A DNA stretch of 64,000 bases, from the NCBI RefSeq assembly GCF_033568475.1, contig NC_133122.1, forward strand, positions 181,741,449-181,805,448, given 5' to 3'. Below, piece after piece: positions 34,655 to 46,548 of this stretch (the stretch's first letter is position 1; each line of letters begins with the position of its first letter). Source of the stretch: Henckelia pumila. Lineage: Eukaryota; Streptophyta; Magnoliopsida; Lamiales; Gesneriaceae. Under the pieces are notes generated by a model. The model searched no databases, was not told where the DNA came from, and saw only the letters and a program-made list of their open reading frames with translations. Made by a program: the position numbers and the translations under genes.

Positions 34655-35258
34655 TTAGAGCTCTCTAGCGATGTTAAGAGTTGTTTCTTGTACTTGGGAC
34701 TTTTCCTAGAGGATTACTCCGTTGAACGTGGTAGGCTCATACGCCTTTGGGTGGTCGAACGATTCGTGACAGGAACAGATAGCAGCACTGCAGAGGAAGT
34801 GGCAGAGGATTATCTCCGCCAACTGATTCACAGGAACTTGGTTCATGTTTCCAACTGGGATTTCGATGGCCGGCCTAGAAATTGTCGTGTGCTAAGCCTC
34901 GTGCTGACATTTATCGTTCACAAGTGCAAAGAAGAGGTCTTTGCATCGATTTTCCCACGAGAAAATACGAGTGTAGACGAAGAAACTCACGTCATCAGAC
35001 GCCTATCTGTTCATTTTCTTGTTCAGGTGTTTTAACATTCTCCCTTTATTGTTGCGGACGATACATGATAATGGAAACGATTTCTAACACCCACTTCTCA
35101 TGTTTTTGTTCAGGTGTGGTACCATACCGGCCGTTCACCTTGGTAACAATTTTCGAGATTGCGAGTTGCTACGAGTCTTAGACTTGCAAGGTGCCCCTCT
35201 TACTGAATTTCCCGAACAAATCACCAACCTCATCCTTCTAAGGTATCTTAGTTTGAGG
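34655..35258 (+). pseudogene. Fragment of a CC-NB-LRR (RPM1-like) disease-resistance gene
   Basis: 34655-35020 encodes the C-terminal NB-ARC/winged-helix part: VKSCFLYLGLFLEDYSVERG, RLIRLWVVERF, AEDYLRQLIHRNLVHVSNWD, ETHVIRRLSVH. After a stop and about 90 bp of unrelated sequence, 35150-35257 encodes the start of the LRR region (LLRVLDLQGAPLTEFPEQ, ILLRYLSLRE) in another frame. P-loop and kinase-2 regions and most LRRs are absent. It starts abruptly and ends exactly at the second 44-bp repeat, so I infer a captured fragment. 34296-34654 upstream has a possible leader exon of unknown origin. Confidence 0.8.
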
Positions 35259-35302
35259 GAGTAACACTCCTGTGCAACTGTTTCACGGATCTAATCCGTG
35301 AA
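35259..35302 (+). repeat. 44-bp direct repeat, copy 2
   Basis: Identical to 34252-34295. The left flank is NLR leucine-rich repeat coding sequence and the right flank is the leader of the Ulp1-like gene region. Confidence 0.85.
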
Positions 35303-35637
35303 GTGTTTAGAATTTTAAAGATTGAAGTTGAGCATAAAGATTGAAGTGGTTCGTTCAATGCCACTCTTGGAGTAGTTCTTTACATTGAAATCTTCACATT
35401 TTGTTGAAGTGTTTAGAATTTTAAATTTGATTTTTTAATGTGTCAGCGAACTCAAAAATCAATTTCGATATTCAATTCCTTATTTCCTTCTATGATTATG
35501 AAGGTAGTAGCACTTCCTAGTGTTTAGATATGTCATAGTCAGATACTTTAAATCCTCTATTCTTTTTGGCTGGTCATTATTATTATTCTTTTTTTTACTG
35601 TTAAAAATGATTGAAAATTTCCTAGGCTGCTGCAAGT

Positions 35638-38600
35638 ATGAGAGAGAAAAAGAAAGCTCAAAAGCAGAGGGCTATTTCGCTGCAGATTATTGACGGAACT
35701 TCTGGCAAGCCTGCTGAAAAAATTAAGAAGGGAAAGGAGAAACATATAGAAGAACAGCTTGACAATGTTGAAGCAGAAAAAGAGACGAACAAGGAAATAT
35801 GGTTAGTCTTTTCTTATATAATTTCATATTAGTTTTTCTGTGAAATGTGTTACTTTTGTGATTAAAAATATTAGTTTTTTCTGTTAAACACTCTTTTTAC
35901 TAAAGTGTGCTAATTTGACAAAAAAAGTATTTGTTTCCCTTTCAAAAGTATTATAATTTTTTTGAAAAGTATTAGCTACTGCAGATTGGATCCTCATAAT
36001 TCATTTTTTGAATGGCGATATGTTTGTATTGCCATGATCCCTATGCATGATGAAAATGAATAACAAGTTCTTTGGGATGGATAAATGTTTTGTGATGATA
36101 TTTGGAATAAATAATTTGTATCTTTTTCAGTTAATTGAATAATTGGATAAAAACATTGTTTGCTGTTATCCTGGAAACAATTTGAAAAATGCATTATTTG
36201 TCAGGTGTAGTTTTTCTGCTCGAAAGAAAAGGGCTATTTCCCCACAGATTATTGAGGAAACTTCTGGGAAGGCTGCTGAAAAATTTAAGAAGGGAAAGGA
36301 GAAACATATAGAAAAACATATTTACAATGTTGAAGCAGAAAAAGAGACGAACAAGGAAATATGGTTAGTTTTTTCTTATATAATTTTGTATTAGTTTTTC
36401 TGTTAAATGTGTTACTTTTGTGATCAAAAGTATTAGTGTTTTCTGTTTAAAATTCTTTCTTTTTAAGTGTGCTAATTCGACAAAAAAAAGTATTACTTTT
36501 CTTATCAAAGGTATTACTTTTCCCATGAAAAGTATTACATTTTCAATGAAAAGTATAAGTTGTGTTGTGGATAGTATTAGTTATTTTGACAAAATCTATA
36601 ACGTGCTTAGTCTTTTCTTATATAATTTCGTATTATTTTTTCTGTGAAAAGTGTTACTTTTGTGATCAAAAGTATTAGTTGTTTCTGTTAAAAATTATTT
36701 TTTCTAAAGTGTGCTAATTTGAAAAAAAAAAAAAAAGAATTACTTTTCTTATCAAAGGTATTACTTTTCCCATGAAAAGTATTACATTTTCAATGAAAAG
36801 TATTTAGTTGTGTTGTGGAAAATAGTTATTTTTACAAAATGTGAAAATTTATTACGTGCTTAGTATTTTCTTATATAATTTCGTATTAATTTTTCTGTGA
36901 AAAGTGTTACTTTTGTGATCAAAAGTATTAGTTTTTTTTGTTAAAATTTTTTTTTTCTAAAGTGTGCTAATTCGACAAAAAAAAATATTACTTTTCTTAT
37001 CAAATGTATTACTTTTCCCATGAAAAGTATTACATTTTCAATGAAAAGTATTTAGTTGTGTTGTGGAAAGTATTAGTTATTTACAAAATGTATTACGTGC
37101 TTAGTCTTTTCGTATATAATTTCGTATTATTTTTTCTGTGAAAAGTGTTACTTTTGTGATCAAAAGTATTAGTTACTGTTGGTCTGGTGCTTGGCATTCT
37201 CCCTGTGTTCTGCATTATAATTAAAATACCTTGACCTCGATTGGCCACTGTGCCACCAGACAGAGTCCTGTCCATCTATAATACCTTGACCTTTGATTGT
37301 TATTCTGTTAAGCTTTGTGAATTGAATCCAATGCAGAAGCCCTGATCCCTAAGTATATGCCCATGCTGCTGCAAATGAGTGTTTAGATTAAATCATCATG
37401 TTTTAATTTTTTTTTGATGTTAATGTAACATGCAATTAAATTTAATTTTGGCGTTATTTCATATATACATATATATTTTATTTTTTGTAGTGAAGTTAGA
37501 GGGTTCGTTACCCAATGTAGACCACAAGGTCTGTGTAGACTTGTGGAACAATTGAATGAACAACAAAAGCAGGCAGTTAGAAGCATTGGTTTTGGTGGCT
37601 TGCTCCATCTGCGTGTTACATCTTTACCAAATACGATGTTGAGATGGTTGGTGAAAAACTTCAATGGAGCAAGTCAAATGTTTACAGTTAACAACAACAA
37701 AAGCTTTGTCATAACTTCAGATGATGTCAGGGATGTGTTTCTACTGCCAAGAAATGATGGGAATGAGTTAAAGTTGGTATGTGATGAAACTACTCTTTGT
37801 TTGTTGGAAAAACTAAAAAATGACTATGATATTGACTACAAGTCAACATTGGGTTCTTTGAAGGAACTTTTTCTCACAAAGTTGATAGATGGAGGAAATG
37901 ATTTCAAAATACTATTTGTTATTTATAGTTTGTCATCATTTTTAACTCCAACTTCAAATCGTTTGATTGATCTTAGTACTTTAAAATCGTTAGTTGAAGT
38001 TGTTAAAATATCAAAGTATGATTGGTGTAGTTATGTCTTAAACAAGCTTTGTAAAGCTGTGAAAAAATATAATTCCAATTTAAAGGTGAAGAATGTTAGT
38101 GGGTGTGTGTTGTTGCAAATTATATACTTTCATAGGCTGAAGTGGCATGGCATTGCTGAACCATGTATGCCACCTTTGATTCAACATTGGACATCTGAGA
38201 GGATCCGAACAAGAATTAGAGAAGAGACAGAAGCTGGGGATTATGGACAAGGGGAATGGGTTGTCGGGATCTATCCAGTTGGCTTGAATGATAGGACAAG
38301 GGTGGGAGAAAAATATGAAGAAGAAGAAAATCAAAGTGTAGAAAAGAATGAAGTAAGTTTTGATGCAGTGCATGAATCTTCAAGGTTTATTAAATATAGG
38401 CTGCCTGATAGCGAACCTACTGATTCAGATATACAGAAGACGGCAGAAGATGTAAGTTACTATGTCTATATTCTTCAATAGTATTTATTTTTACCATGTG
38501 TCAAGTCACTAATCATTATATTTTTTTAATTTATCTCATAATTTTAGGATGTACATGAAACACTGTTGTTGTTTAAGAGGGACATATCAGTAGTGTCCAA

Positions 38601-40276
38601 TCATCACATGAAAAGTTTGTTGAAAATGAAGAAAAAAATGGAAGAGAAACGTGCTGCATCTTCTCCTGATTTATCGGAGAGTCAGAAGTTCTTTTGTGAG
38701 CCTAAAATTCAGAAGTATATAGATGATGTGGTTGATAACTTTTTGGTTATGAAAAAGTTGGCTGAAGAGTTTCCTTCTTTTGATCTTTTGACACCGGAAC
38801 AAAGAAATGTCCTTGCAAAAAATAATGAAGAGAGGTCTAATCATGACTTGTCTGAGCATGAAGTAAGTGAAGCTATTTTATCAAATGAGTATTGGCAGCT
38901 TGATGAAGAAATGGGATATGTGTCAGACTTCATGAAGGCAAACAAGGACATTGTCTTTGATATGGATCAAAAACACAAAGAGATCATCGATTACTGTTTC
39001 TTTGTTGATGAAGCTTTGAATCAAGAGTAAGTGTTTATGAACCATAATTCAAATTATATTTTTATATCTGAATTCAGTTTGTCTCCCTTTTGATGATTTG
39101 ATTTTCTTTTTTCTGCTACAATTAGGGAGATTTTGTTTCAGCATCATCTTATGTGTCCTATTCGAAGGAAGGACATCATTTCATTGAGTCTTTCAAACGT
39201 ATATGTTTCTATCATTGATGCATGGTGTCTCTTAATCAATCAAGAAGAAAAAAGAAAAAACACGCAGCATATGCGTTTTTGTTTCAACCTCGCACATTCT
39301 GTAAGTTTTTAATATTTGTAATTTGATTATTGATTTTAATATTTTATTTGTTAATCTTATAGTTTTTTTTTGCTTTCCAATAGACTTATTTACATAAGCT
39401 TCTCCATGATGATTCTGATTTGCAAGCCAATGAAGCTGCTATGAGAAATATTTGGAGTTTGTGGTTGAATGAACATGGTGGTGATTTGAGCTTTGTGGAC
39501 ATGGTAAAAAGAATAAAATTTTATTTGAAATTTATTATATTTAAATAATAATGTTTCACTAATTGTAAGTTATCTTATTTTTTGGAAACATAGATTTTTG
39601 TGCCAATCCATTTAGATGATCACTTTACTGTTGTCGCTGTCAACTTGGACAAAGGAAAAATTCAATATTTGGATAACAGGAAGTACAAGGATGATAAAAA
39701 TGCTTTCTTTCATGCTGCCCAAATAGTGGTAAAGTATCTAATATAATGTAATAAATCTAAAATATCTCTTTTACATTTTCATTGTCTTATATGTTTCTAA
39801 TTTGTAGCATGATCAAATGTCCAAGTTTTTGAAAGAAAAAAATCATGTGAAAGCTGACGAAGTTTTTCTATATGAGTTTGAAAATGTTGGCTTAAGTTGG
39901 CAAACAAGAAAGAGAGACGTTGATATTGGTGTATACTTGATGCATCATATGAAGTGTTTTGAGGGTATAGTATACTCATCTCCAGATTTGTCAAAGGTAT
40001 GGAATTTTGAATGAGATTGTATAATAAATTTCTCTTTATAAATCCTGAGTTATAATTAATTGTTTCTTGTTTTATTGACTCTAGGCTGCTGTAAGAAGAG
40101 TAATTAGAGCTTAAATATGTGCAACCATTGTGCTTAGCAAAGTGAATAATTTGAGGCTGGAGGTGCTAAGCAAAGTGTTCGATTTTTACAAAAACAAGCC
40201 TGAACTTAAAGCCAAAATTTCAGAATTGAAGAGAGATGAAGCAAAAAATAGGAGGAAGAAGAAACAAGAGAAATGA
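35638..40276 (+). CDS. Ulp1-like (C48) protease of MULE type, catalytic Cys replaced
   Basis: A coherent nine-exon model: 35638-35801, 36205-36363, 37491-38451, 38548-39026, 39126-39300, 39384-39503, 39594-39728, 39808-39996 and 40085-40276, all with GT-AG junctions and matching phases. Exons 1-2 encode similar Lys/Glu-rich segments. Exon 3 has the N-terminal domain found in plant transposon ULPs (SIGFGGLLHLRVTSLPNTML, SDDVRDVFLLPRNDG). Exons 7-8 hold the peptidase core: His in IHLDDHFTVVAVNL, Asp in IQYLDN, Gln in SWQTRK. The nucleophile motif reads RDVDIGVYLMHHM, with Ile (ATT, about 39924) where Cys is required. The frame stops at TAA 40112-40114, and related coding sequence continues to 40276. 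Ulp1 enzymes remove SUMO-type modifiers; this copy is probably inactive. It converges with the FAR1-like gene. Confidence 0.8.
36405..37180 (+). repeat. Three ~245-bp tandem repeats rich in GTATTA words, in an intron
   Basis: GTTACTTTTGTGATCAAAAG recurs at 36411, 36653, 36905 and 37146 (spacings 242, 252, 241). Within each unit AAAAGTATTAC and its complement-like TATTACTTTT recur every 20-30 bp. A partial copy starts at 35848, 563 bp before the first, matching the exon duplication. 37181-37490 completes the intron without recognisable content. Confidence 0.88.
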
Positions 40277-40330
40277 ACTAGTTTGTTTCTTTCCACAATC
40301 CATATAGGCTTCCAAAAGATTAGAATACTA

Positions 40331-40660
40331 AGGATGAGCAATAATCTGGGATTTAATTGCATCAACTTCATGAGTCTCAGAAGTAGTAGTTTGTTGATGA
40401 AGAGGTGTATTGATGATGGAGGGATAGTTAAATATTGTTAGAGGATGAATTATTTGAAAATTAGTTCCAGCAGCTTCAGTTTTGACACTGGGAATATTGT
40501 GTTTGGATTCATGATCGTATGATTGAAGATGAAAGCTACTGCTACTACTCATCATCTGGGACTGGGAGGCACTAGTACTAGTGTTGTTTGTTCTTCCATA
40601 AACCGGAGCCATATAAAGAAAATTCCCTCTAGAATTAATGGAGTTATTTGTTGTCATGAA
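40331..40660 (-). pseudogene. Fragment of class-I KNOX homeobox gene first exon (KNAT1/BP-like)
   Basis: The - strand encodes SINSRGNFLYMAPVYGR, a Ser/Gln/His-rich region with FHLQSYDHES and SVKTEAAG, and then THEVDAIKSQIIAHP, which is the start of a KNOX1 domain. It stops at TAG right after IIAHP. The rest of KNOX1, KNOX2, ELK and the homeodomain are absent. The order of these blocks matches the N-terminus of BP/KNAT1-type proteins as I know them. It lies between the convergent Ulp1-like and FAR1-like genes, which suggests host-gene capture. In-frame upstream codons extend to 40705 and may not belong to it. Confidence 0.7.
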
Positions 40661-40705
40661 TATTTTGATTAAGCTCCTTCCTTGTGGAACAGATTTCATT
40701 TCCAA

Positions 40706-42530
40706 AACTTTAGATTTATGTCGAATTTAACAGCGAATGATAATTAATTTAAGTCTATCTTGTAAGCTTTGTATAGCAACTCTTTCCAAGTGTTGCTATG
40801 TAATGACAGCCTGATCTTCTAATTGTCTTTCCAATTTTATTGTTCAGAGTTTAGGTTACAGTGAAAAGTATGTCGTGTTTCTATCCAAACACCATATGTT
40901 TGAGATTAAAATTTTTTGAAAAAAACGAGTATCTTTTTACGGAGCTCAGTGCCCAATTAAATTCTATTTTCTGAACTTATTGTTTGCTATGTTATTTCTG
41001 AAAAACCGTACTTGGTACTTGAAAATCATGTTTATCAAATTATCGTTACATTTTCTCATTATGCCTTTTGATCATCATCGTCTAAATGTATTAATGAACT
41101 TTGGGAAGCCTATTTTAGAAAGAGTTGGCGCCAATATTTGCCATGTTAAACTCGAAGACTTGGTGTAACGCAAAGCGGTTGATGCAATTCTTGTGTTTGA
41201 AGTATTTTAGTACTCAAACTTTGATTTTAATTCAAATGTGTTTTTCTTTTCATTCAAACAAGTATTACTTTTCTTGCCAAATGTATTACGTTAGTAGTAA
41301 AAAATTATTAGTTTGCCTTTTTAAAGAGAGATTTTGACATATCATACCAAATTTGACAAAGGGTGATTTTACATGCATGTATCGATTTTATTCAAAACTA
41401 TATGTTGCATTGTAATATGGTCCCAGTTCTTAAATTGTAAAGTTCTCTTAAGAATTATTTAAAATTTTTATTTTTTATATAAAAAAAGTATTAGTTATTT
41501 AGTTATAATTCTCCCTTTAATTGTTTGACAGAAAAATGCTAGAGAGAGTTCTGGGAATACATAATTTTGTGGAAGTTAAGTAATGACCATATATATGCAC
41601 ACAAACAATCCTTAAAATCACGGAAAATAGCCAAAAATATATGTCAAGGGATTTAATATATTTCTTTCTTCATCCAGTCTAACTAAATGCTAAAACGATC
41701 TCATTAGCAAAAACTCGAAAGAAGACTCCAATTTGCCACATGATATATCAGTTGACATAATCTATCTATTTAGTTCTCCAATGAATACACTGTATCAATT
41801 TAGCTGCACTTCTGGAACCAATTATATTAGCTTGTACTGCTATGACTCTTGATGGGGGCTCTTGTTTGGACTGCATACTTTTGGACTCTTACTAGCGCGT
41901 TTCTTGTGCTGAAACTTGTAAGAAATAAATAGTGAAAAGCAAATACAAAGAATGTAGTGGTAGAGTCACCAAGCACCCAATTATACTTCATGTACAAAAA
42001 TGAGATGCATGAAGAGATGAGAGTTCAATATTCAAAAAATATAACTATTAATTTTCTTAATTGAACCATCATTTGGGTTCTAACAAACCGATATCTTACA
42101 GTGTAAGGGAAGCAGAGCTATATATCAAAGAGCAGGCTGATCAACCTCAAAAATCTGGTAATGGAGAGCAGTCAGGTTTTGAGAGAACAGGGGGTTGAAC
42201 CACCAGTTAAAGGTGAACACATCAAAAATTTGAATTTTTGCACAAGATCCAAATTTTAAGCATCATATCAATTTATTGTAAACATAAAGATAAAACCAGA
42301 GAAGACATTTCAACTACAAGAACATCCAAAGGTGCTGTAACATTAGACAAAAGAAAGCAGAATATATAAAGAGTCCACATGCAAAAATCAATGGAATAAT
42401 CACCTCTTAGTTGACAAATCTCAAGAACTTCTCATACTCCCTGCAATATTGATAAAAAAAAATTAACATTCACAATCCAAAAAAAAAAATTCATAATATC
42501 TATGAAAGTAAATAAAAAATAAAAATCTCA
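40706..42530. other. Non-coding interval between the convergent transposon genes
   Basis: AT-rich, with no conserved reading frame found. It contains an isolated copy of the intron motif (AAGTATTACTTTTCTTGCCA and a following GTATTACG, 41262-41290). It probably includes the 3' UTR of the FAR1-like gene. Confidence 0.4.
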
Positions 42531-45500
42531 CTATAATAAACGAATATTTGGAGTCTTGGAACCAAATTCCTTTGCTGTAATTGAATTTGATGCAACAGTT
42601 TTCTTCTTCTTGTTTTTCTGAAAGTGTCCTTTTATCCTTTGACTTCTTCCTTTTGTAACAGAACGAGTAGGATCTTGAACAATATGAGAAGAATTTAAAT
42701 AAATGGAAGTATCTGATTGCTCTGTAGAAGTCAATGTAGTAATCAACGTATTAACAGCTTGTGAATCTCTATTATATCCTTCTTCAACAATCATCCGTGC
42801 CTCCTCATTTTCTTGACATTGCATCACCAAATTATAAAACTTGCGTGTCATTTCATGACGCCAAAGGAATCAATCATCAACCTTCTCTAACCTCCCAGTT
42901 GTACTACTGAACTTGTCCCAAATTTCTGATTTAGCAAACTTTGTTCATCTTTTCTTAATATAATACTCTGGTATGGTAAATATCGAATTTATATGAAGGA
43001 CCCTTAAGCAATGATAGCACAAAAAGCCACACTCTTCGAACTTCTTGCAAGAGCACGTGATTAGATTACTAAAACAATCAAATATGACACGATGAGACAA
43101 CCCGGCATTGTCGTATGATGAAACATCATAAACCATCATTCTGTCTTCAAGTAGAACAATAATAGAAGAACTCGAGATTGATTTAAAAAATTCAGCCTCA
43201 AAATATCTAAAAATTGTCAATGTGTATACCTCAGAAGCATGCTTCAAAATCCCAGTCAATGGTAGGGCTGATTCAGGCATTGATCTTGAACATTGGAATT
43301 CATCTTTTTGTTCTTTGCTTCTCCAGTGCTTTAACGTTTCCTTGAAAATACCATAAAATTCAGTCAAGCTTGTGTTTTTCTTTGCACTGAACCCAATGGC
43401 ATGGTTAGTGCTTTCATTTCTTTGGGAAGATAGAATTTCAGCAGAGAAAAAATCCTTGCTCAATCCAGTACACCATTTTTCCTTTAATCCATACAAACGA
43501 TTAAACCAAGGATGATTCTCTAGTTTATACTCTGAAATCATAGATCTCCAACAGCTTTCAAATTCAGTTTCATCAACACAACCTGACAAGCATTTCTTAA
43601 AAGCATCTTTAAAAGAATTTTCACTTTTCAACTTTGCAAACCTACTGACAGCATTTTGATAAAGGTGCCAAAGGCATAGCCTATGTCTTGTTTCCGGGAA
43701 AACCTACATCAAAATAAGAAATACTTATTAAATTAACATAAGTCGTTATCTATAAAGTGAATACTTGGAAAACAAGAAAATTGAAAAAAAAATACACTTC
43801 AACAATTATATATATATTTCAAAATTTGTATACCTTTTCTATTGCATTTGAAATTGCTTGATCTTGATCAGTGAACAAACTGACAGGGCATTTCCCTGCC
43901 ATCGATTTCTTAAAAACTTCAAAGAGCCATTGGAATGATTCAACCTTCTCGTCAGCTAAAAATGCACAACCAAACATCACATTTTTCCAATGATGATTGA
44001 CACCCACAAAAGGAGCACAAATCAAATTGTACTTATTAGTGCGATAAGTTGTGTCAAAAACCATGATATCACCAAATATGTCATAATCCTCCTTCATCAT
44101 CGAGTCCCTCCAAAATAGATTACACAATCTCCCATCATCATCTAATTTAACTCTGAAAAAAAAGTCTTTCTGTTCAGCATCTTCTTGCTGTAACATTTCA
44201 ATTACTTTCTGTGCATCCCCTCCTTCTATTGCATTCATTTTCCAACGGTTAACAAAATTCAAGTGATCCGTCAAAGTATGACCAACATTTTCCTCTCCCC
44301 CAACTTCATGTACCATATAACGATAAGAATCAGTAGCTCTCATCCCAGAAGACAGCATATCTTCAATTGCTTTACCCTTCGCATTTGAAATTCTCCTCTC
44401 TGAACGATGATGGTGACTCCACTCTTTCCTAGTTAATGCATGATTATGTATATTCACATGTGACACAACTTCATAAAGGCCTACGCCATTCAATTTAACC
44501 CTCAATGAAGCTTTACATTCTGTTCGTGTCAAACAAGATCTTTGTCCTCTCTTTACCACTGATCCACCAATTGAGTCTGGATTTAAAGTTTCTATTTTCT
44601 TCGATCCAGAACAAGAACAGACAAAATATTTCTCTACCACAACATCTGGATAGCTAGAGTACCTACTAGTTGACTTGCGAACACTAAAACCAATAGCCCT
44701 TGCATGGTTAGAGTACAATTGATACATATCATCAATTGTTTTTCTCGTCAAACCAATCAGAGATCCGGTTATGTCAACAGAACATATGTTGTCAACTGTA
44801 ATCATTTCAAAAAATATATCTAGCATAAATAAAAAAAAATACGTTTTCAACAAAACCAAATATTTCTCATTAGTTTTATAAATGTTACCTTCACTAGATG
44901 GTACCATATTTTGTTCACTATTAGCTGCCAGATCAACTTCTTCATCTATAATAAATTCAGGAGATATGTCAAATATTATTACAAGAAACAACTAAAATGA
45001 AAATCTTTTGTATCGTTTACTGTTTCAGATTTTTATGTTGATGAAACCAACTACCTACTATCTATATATTTGTTGAAATCAACATAAAGACTAAGTTAAC
45101 TAGTTCCTCTCACCGCATATTATCCAACTCTTAGTACTTTGTACAAAAAACTCAGATTTTTGGATGCAAAAACTCAGATTTTTGAAAATGCGTGAGGTTT
45201 TTTTTTCAAAATTAAAATCAGAGCAGTTTTACAAGAAATTCAAAGATGATAATTCAAAATATATATTTGTGTTAGTTAGACAAAATAAGGGCATCTATGT
45301 TGCCTAAAAATTCACAGCTTGATTACCACTTGTTCAAATTACTAACATATACATTAATCATTATTTGGGTTCCAAAACATATTATCTTGGAATTCTCTCG
45401 ACTATTCAAGCATATTGAGCATTCATATATATACATTTTTTAAGCATCTATATATATACAATTCATAAGTTATGTCAACCTTACCTTGGTTTATGACTGT

Positions 45501-45769
45501 ATCATCTTCATCGCTAAGAACGACGACAATAGAAGTAAAATTTTGACCTACAATGTAAAAAATATAATATAAAAGGTAAAACTTTTTGTGCAATGTGTGT
45601 GGAAACTAATATGAAATGAAGTTCTGGAAAAATTAATCATTTTGTATGTAACAAATGAAAGTAATACATTTTTTATATGAACAAAAACATTTGTACTTCA
45701 AAAGTTAAAGAGTTCGTTAAAATGAAAAAATTTACCTTTCTGAATATGAGTTTCAGCTTCATTATCCAT
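42531..45769 (-). CDS. FAR1/FHY3-type MULE transposase, truncated after the SWIM finger
   Basis: Five exons in phase on the - strand: 45769-45736, 45547-45485, 44945-44889, 44795-43834 and 43703-42531, starting MDNEAETHIQK. Residues ~70-170 form the FAR1 DNA-binding domain (MYQLYSNHARAIGFSVRKST, KYFVCSCSGSKK, NIHNHALTRKEW). The MULE catalytic domain has Asp in IMVFDTTYRTNKYNL, Asp in VSLFTDQDQAI and Glu in SSQRNESTNHAIG. A SWIM zinc finger follows (CSCKKFEECGFLCYHC). A TGA at 42945-42947 ends the frame at about residue 624. Coding-like sequence continues, with a second TGA at 42870-42872, to 42531 (QCQENEEARMIVEEGYNRDS). FAR1-type proteins include transposases (Jittery/Hop) and domesticated regulators; linkage to the ULP gene favours transposase. 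Confidence 0.87.
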
Positions 45770-46257
45770 ATCTAATTTTAATTATCCAACAACAAACAAG
45801 AAAAAGTATGACAGCCAATGAGAAGATCTAGCCCTTTCTAATGCCAAATAAACAATCAATCAGTTCAAATACTAAATATTTGGTCGTTTGCTTGTTAACT
45901 TTTTAACAAGCAACTAAATACTAGTGCATGCAAGTCACCTATTCTGTGTGCTAAAGCACAAATGCCTTATGGTAAGTCCTCAAACTCAAGCAGCAGCAAA
46001 CACTAGCTTGAAGAATCTGTAGAAAAATCTGAAACAGTTAAGAAGCTAAGAAGGTTGCGTATTTCAAGAGTTCATGTATTGCAACACAAAAAATACTACT
46101 TTATTTCATAATGTCAGATCCAATGAAACAATATGTATGAAAATAAAATAATGACCCATTAAACCTAAATTCAAAATATTTTAGTAACAAGAAAGAGATT
46201 AGCTAGGAAAACTAAGTTCACACGATATTATAAATAAAGCAAGGATGAATACCATAA

Positions 46258-46345
46258 ACTGATCAAGGTCTGGATCCTTGAAAACATCTCGAGCAGCAGC
46301 CCCACCCGCTGCCTCGCCTCAAACTCTTGGTGGATCGCCGTCAGA
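46258..46345 (-). other. GC-rich coding-like snippet in the FAR1-like 5' region
   Basis: A short stretch, unusually GC-rich for this region, reads on the - strand as GEAAGGAAARDVFKDPDLDQ, with a TGA just before it. I do not recognise the source. It could be a small captured exon or 5' UTR sequence of the transposase gene. Confidence 0.25.
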
Positions 46346-46548
46346 TGCAAATAAAGGCACGAGGATTAGAAGTCAAAAAATTTCCTTTCTTCATCAACCA
46401 ACATAAAGAAGACTAAGATGTACACACTGGGATGATAGCATTGACACAGTCGGCTATCAATTATTAGCATTCCCTATCTAGGCTTATGATTTGTCAATCC
46501 TTTCTATGAGGCATACAAATATGTAGGAATCAAAAGAAATAAAAAAAA

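Noticed and set aside
38080-38373. A minus-strand hydrophobic frame opposite the Ulp1-like gene
   Set aside because: It is the antisense shadow of exon 3; no family resemblance, and the sense exon is in phase with its neighbours.
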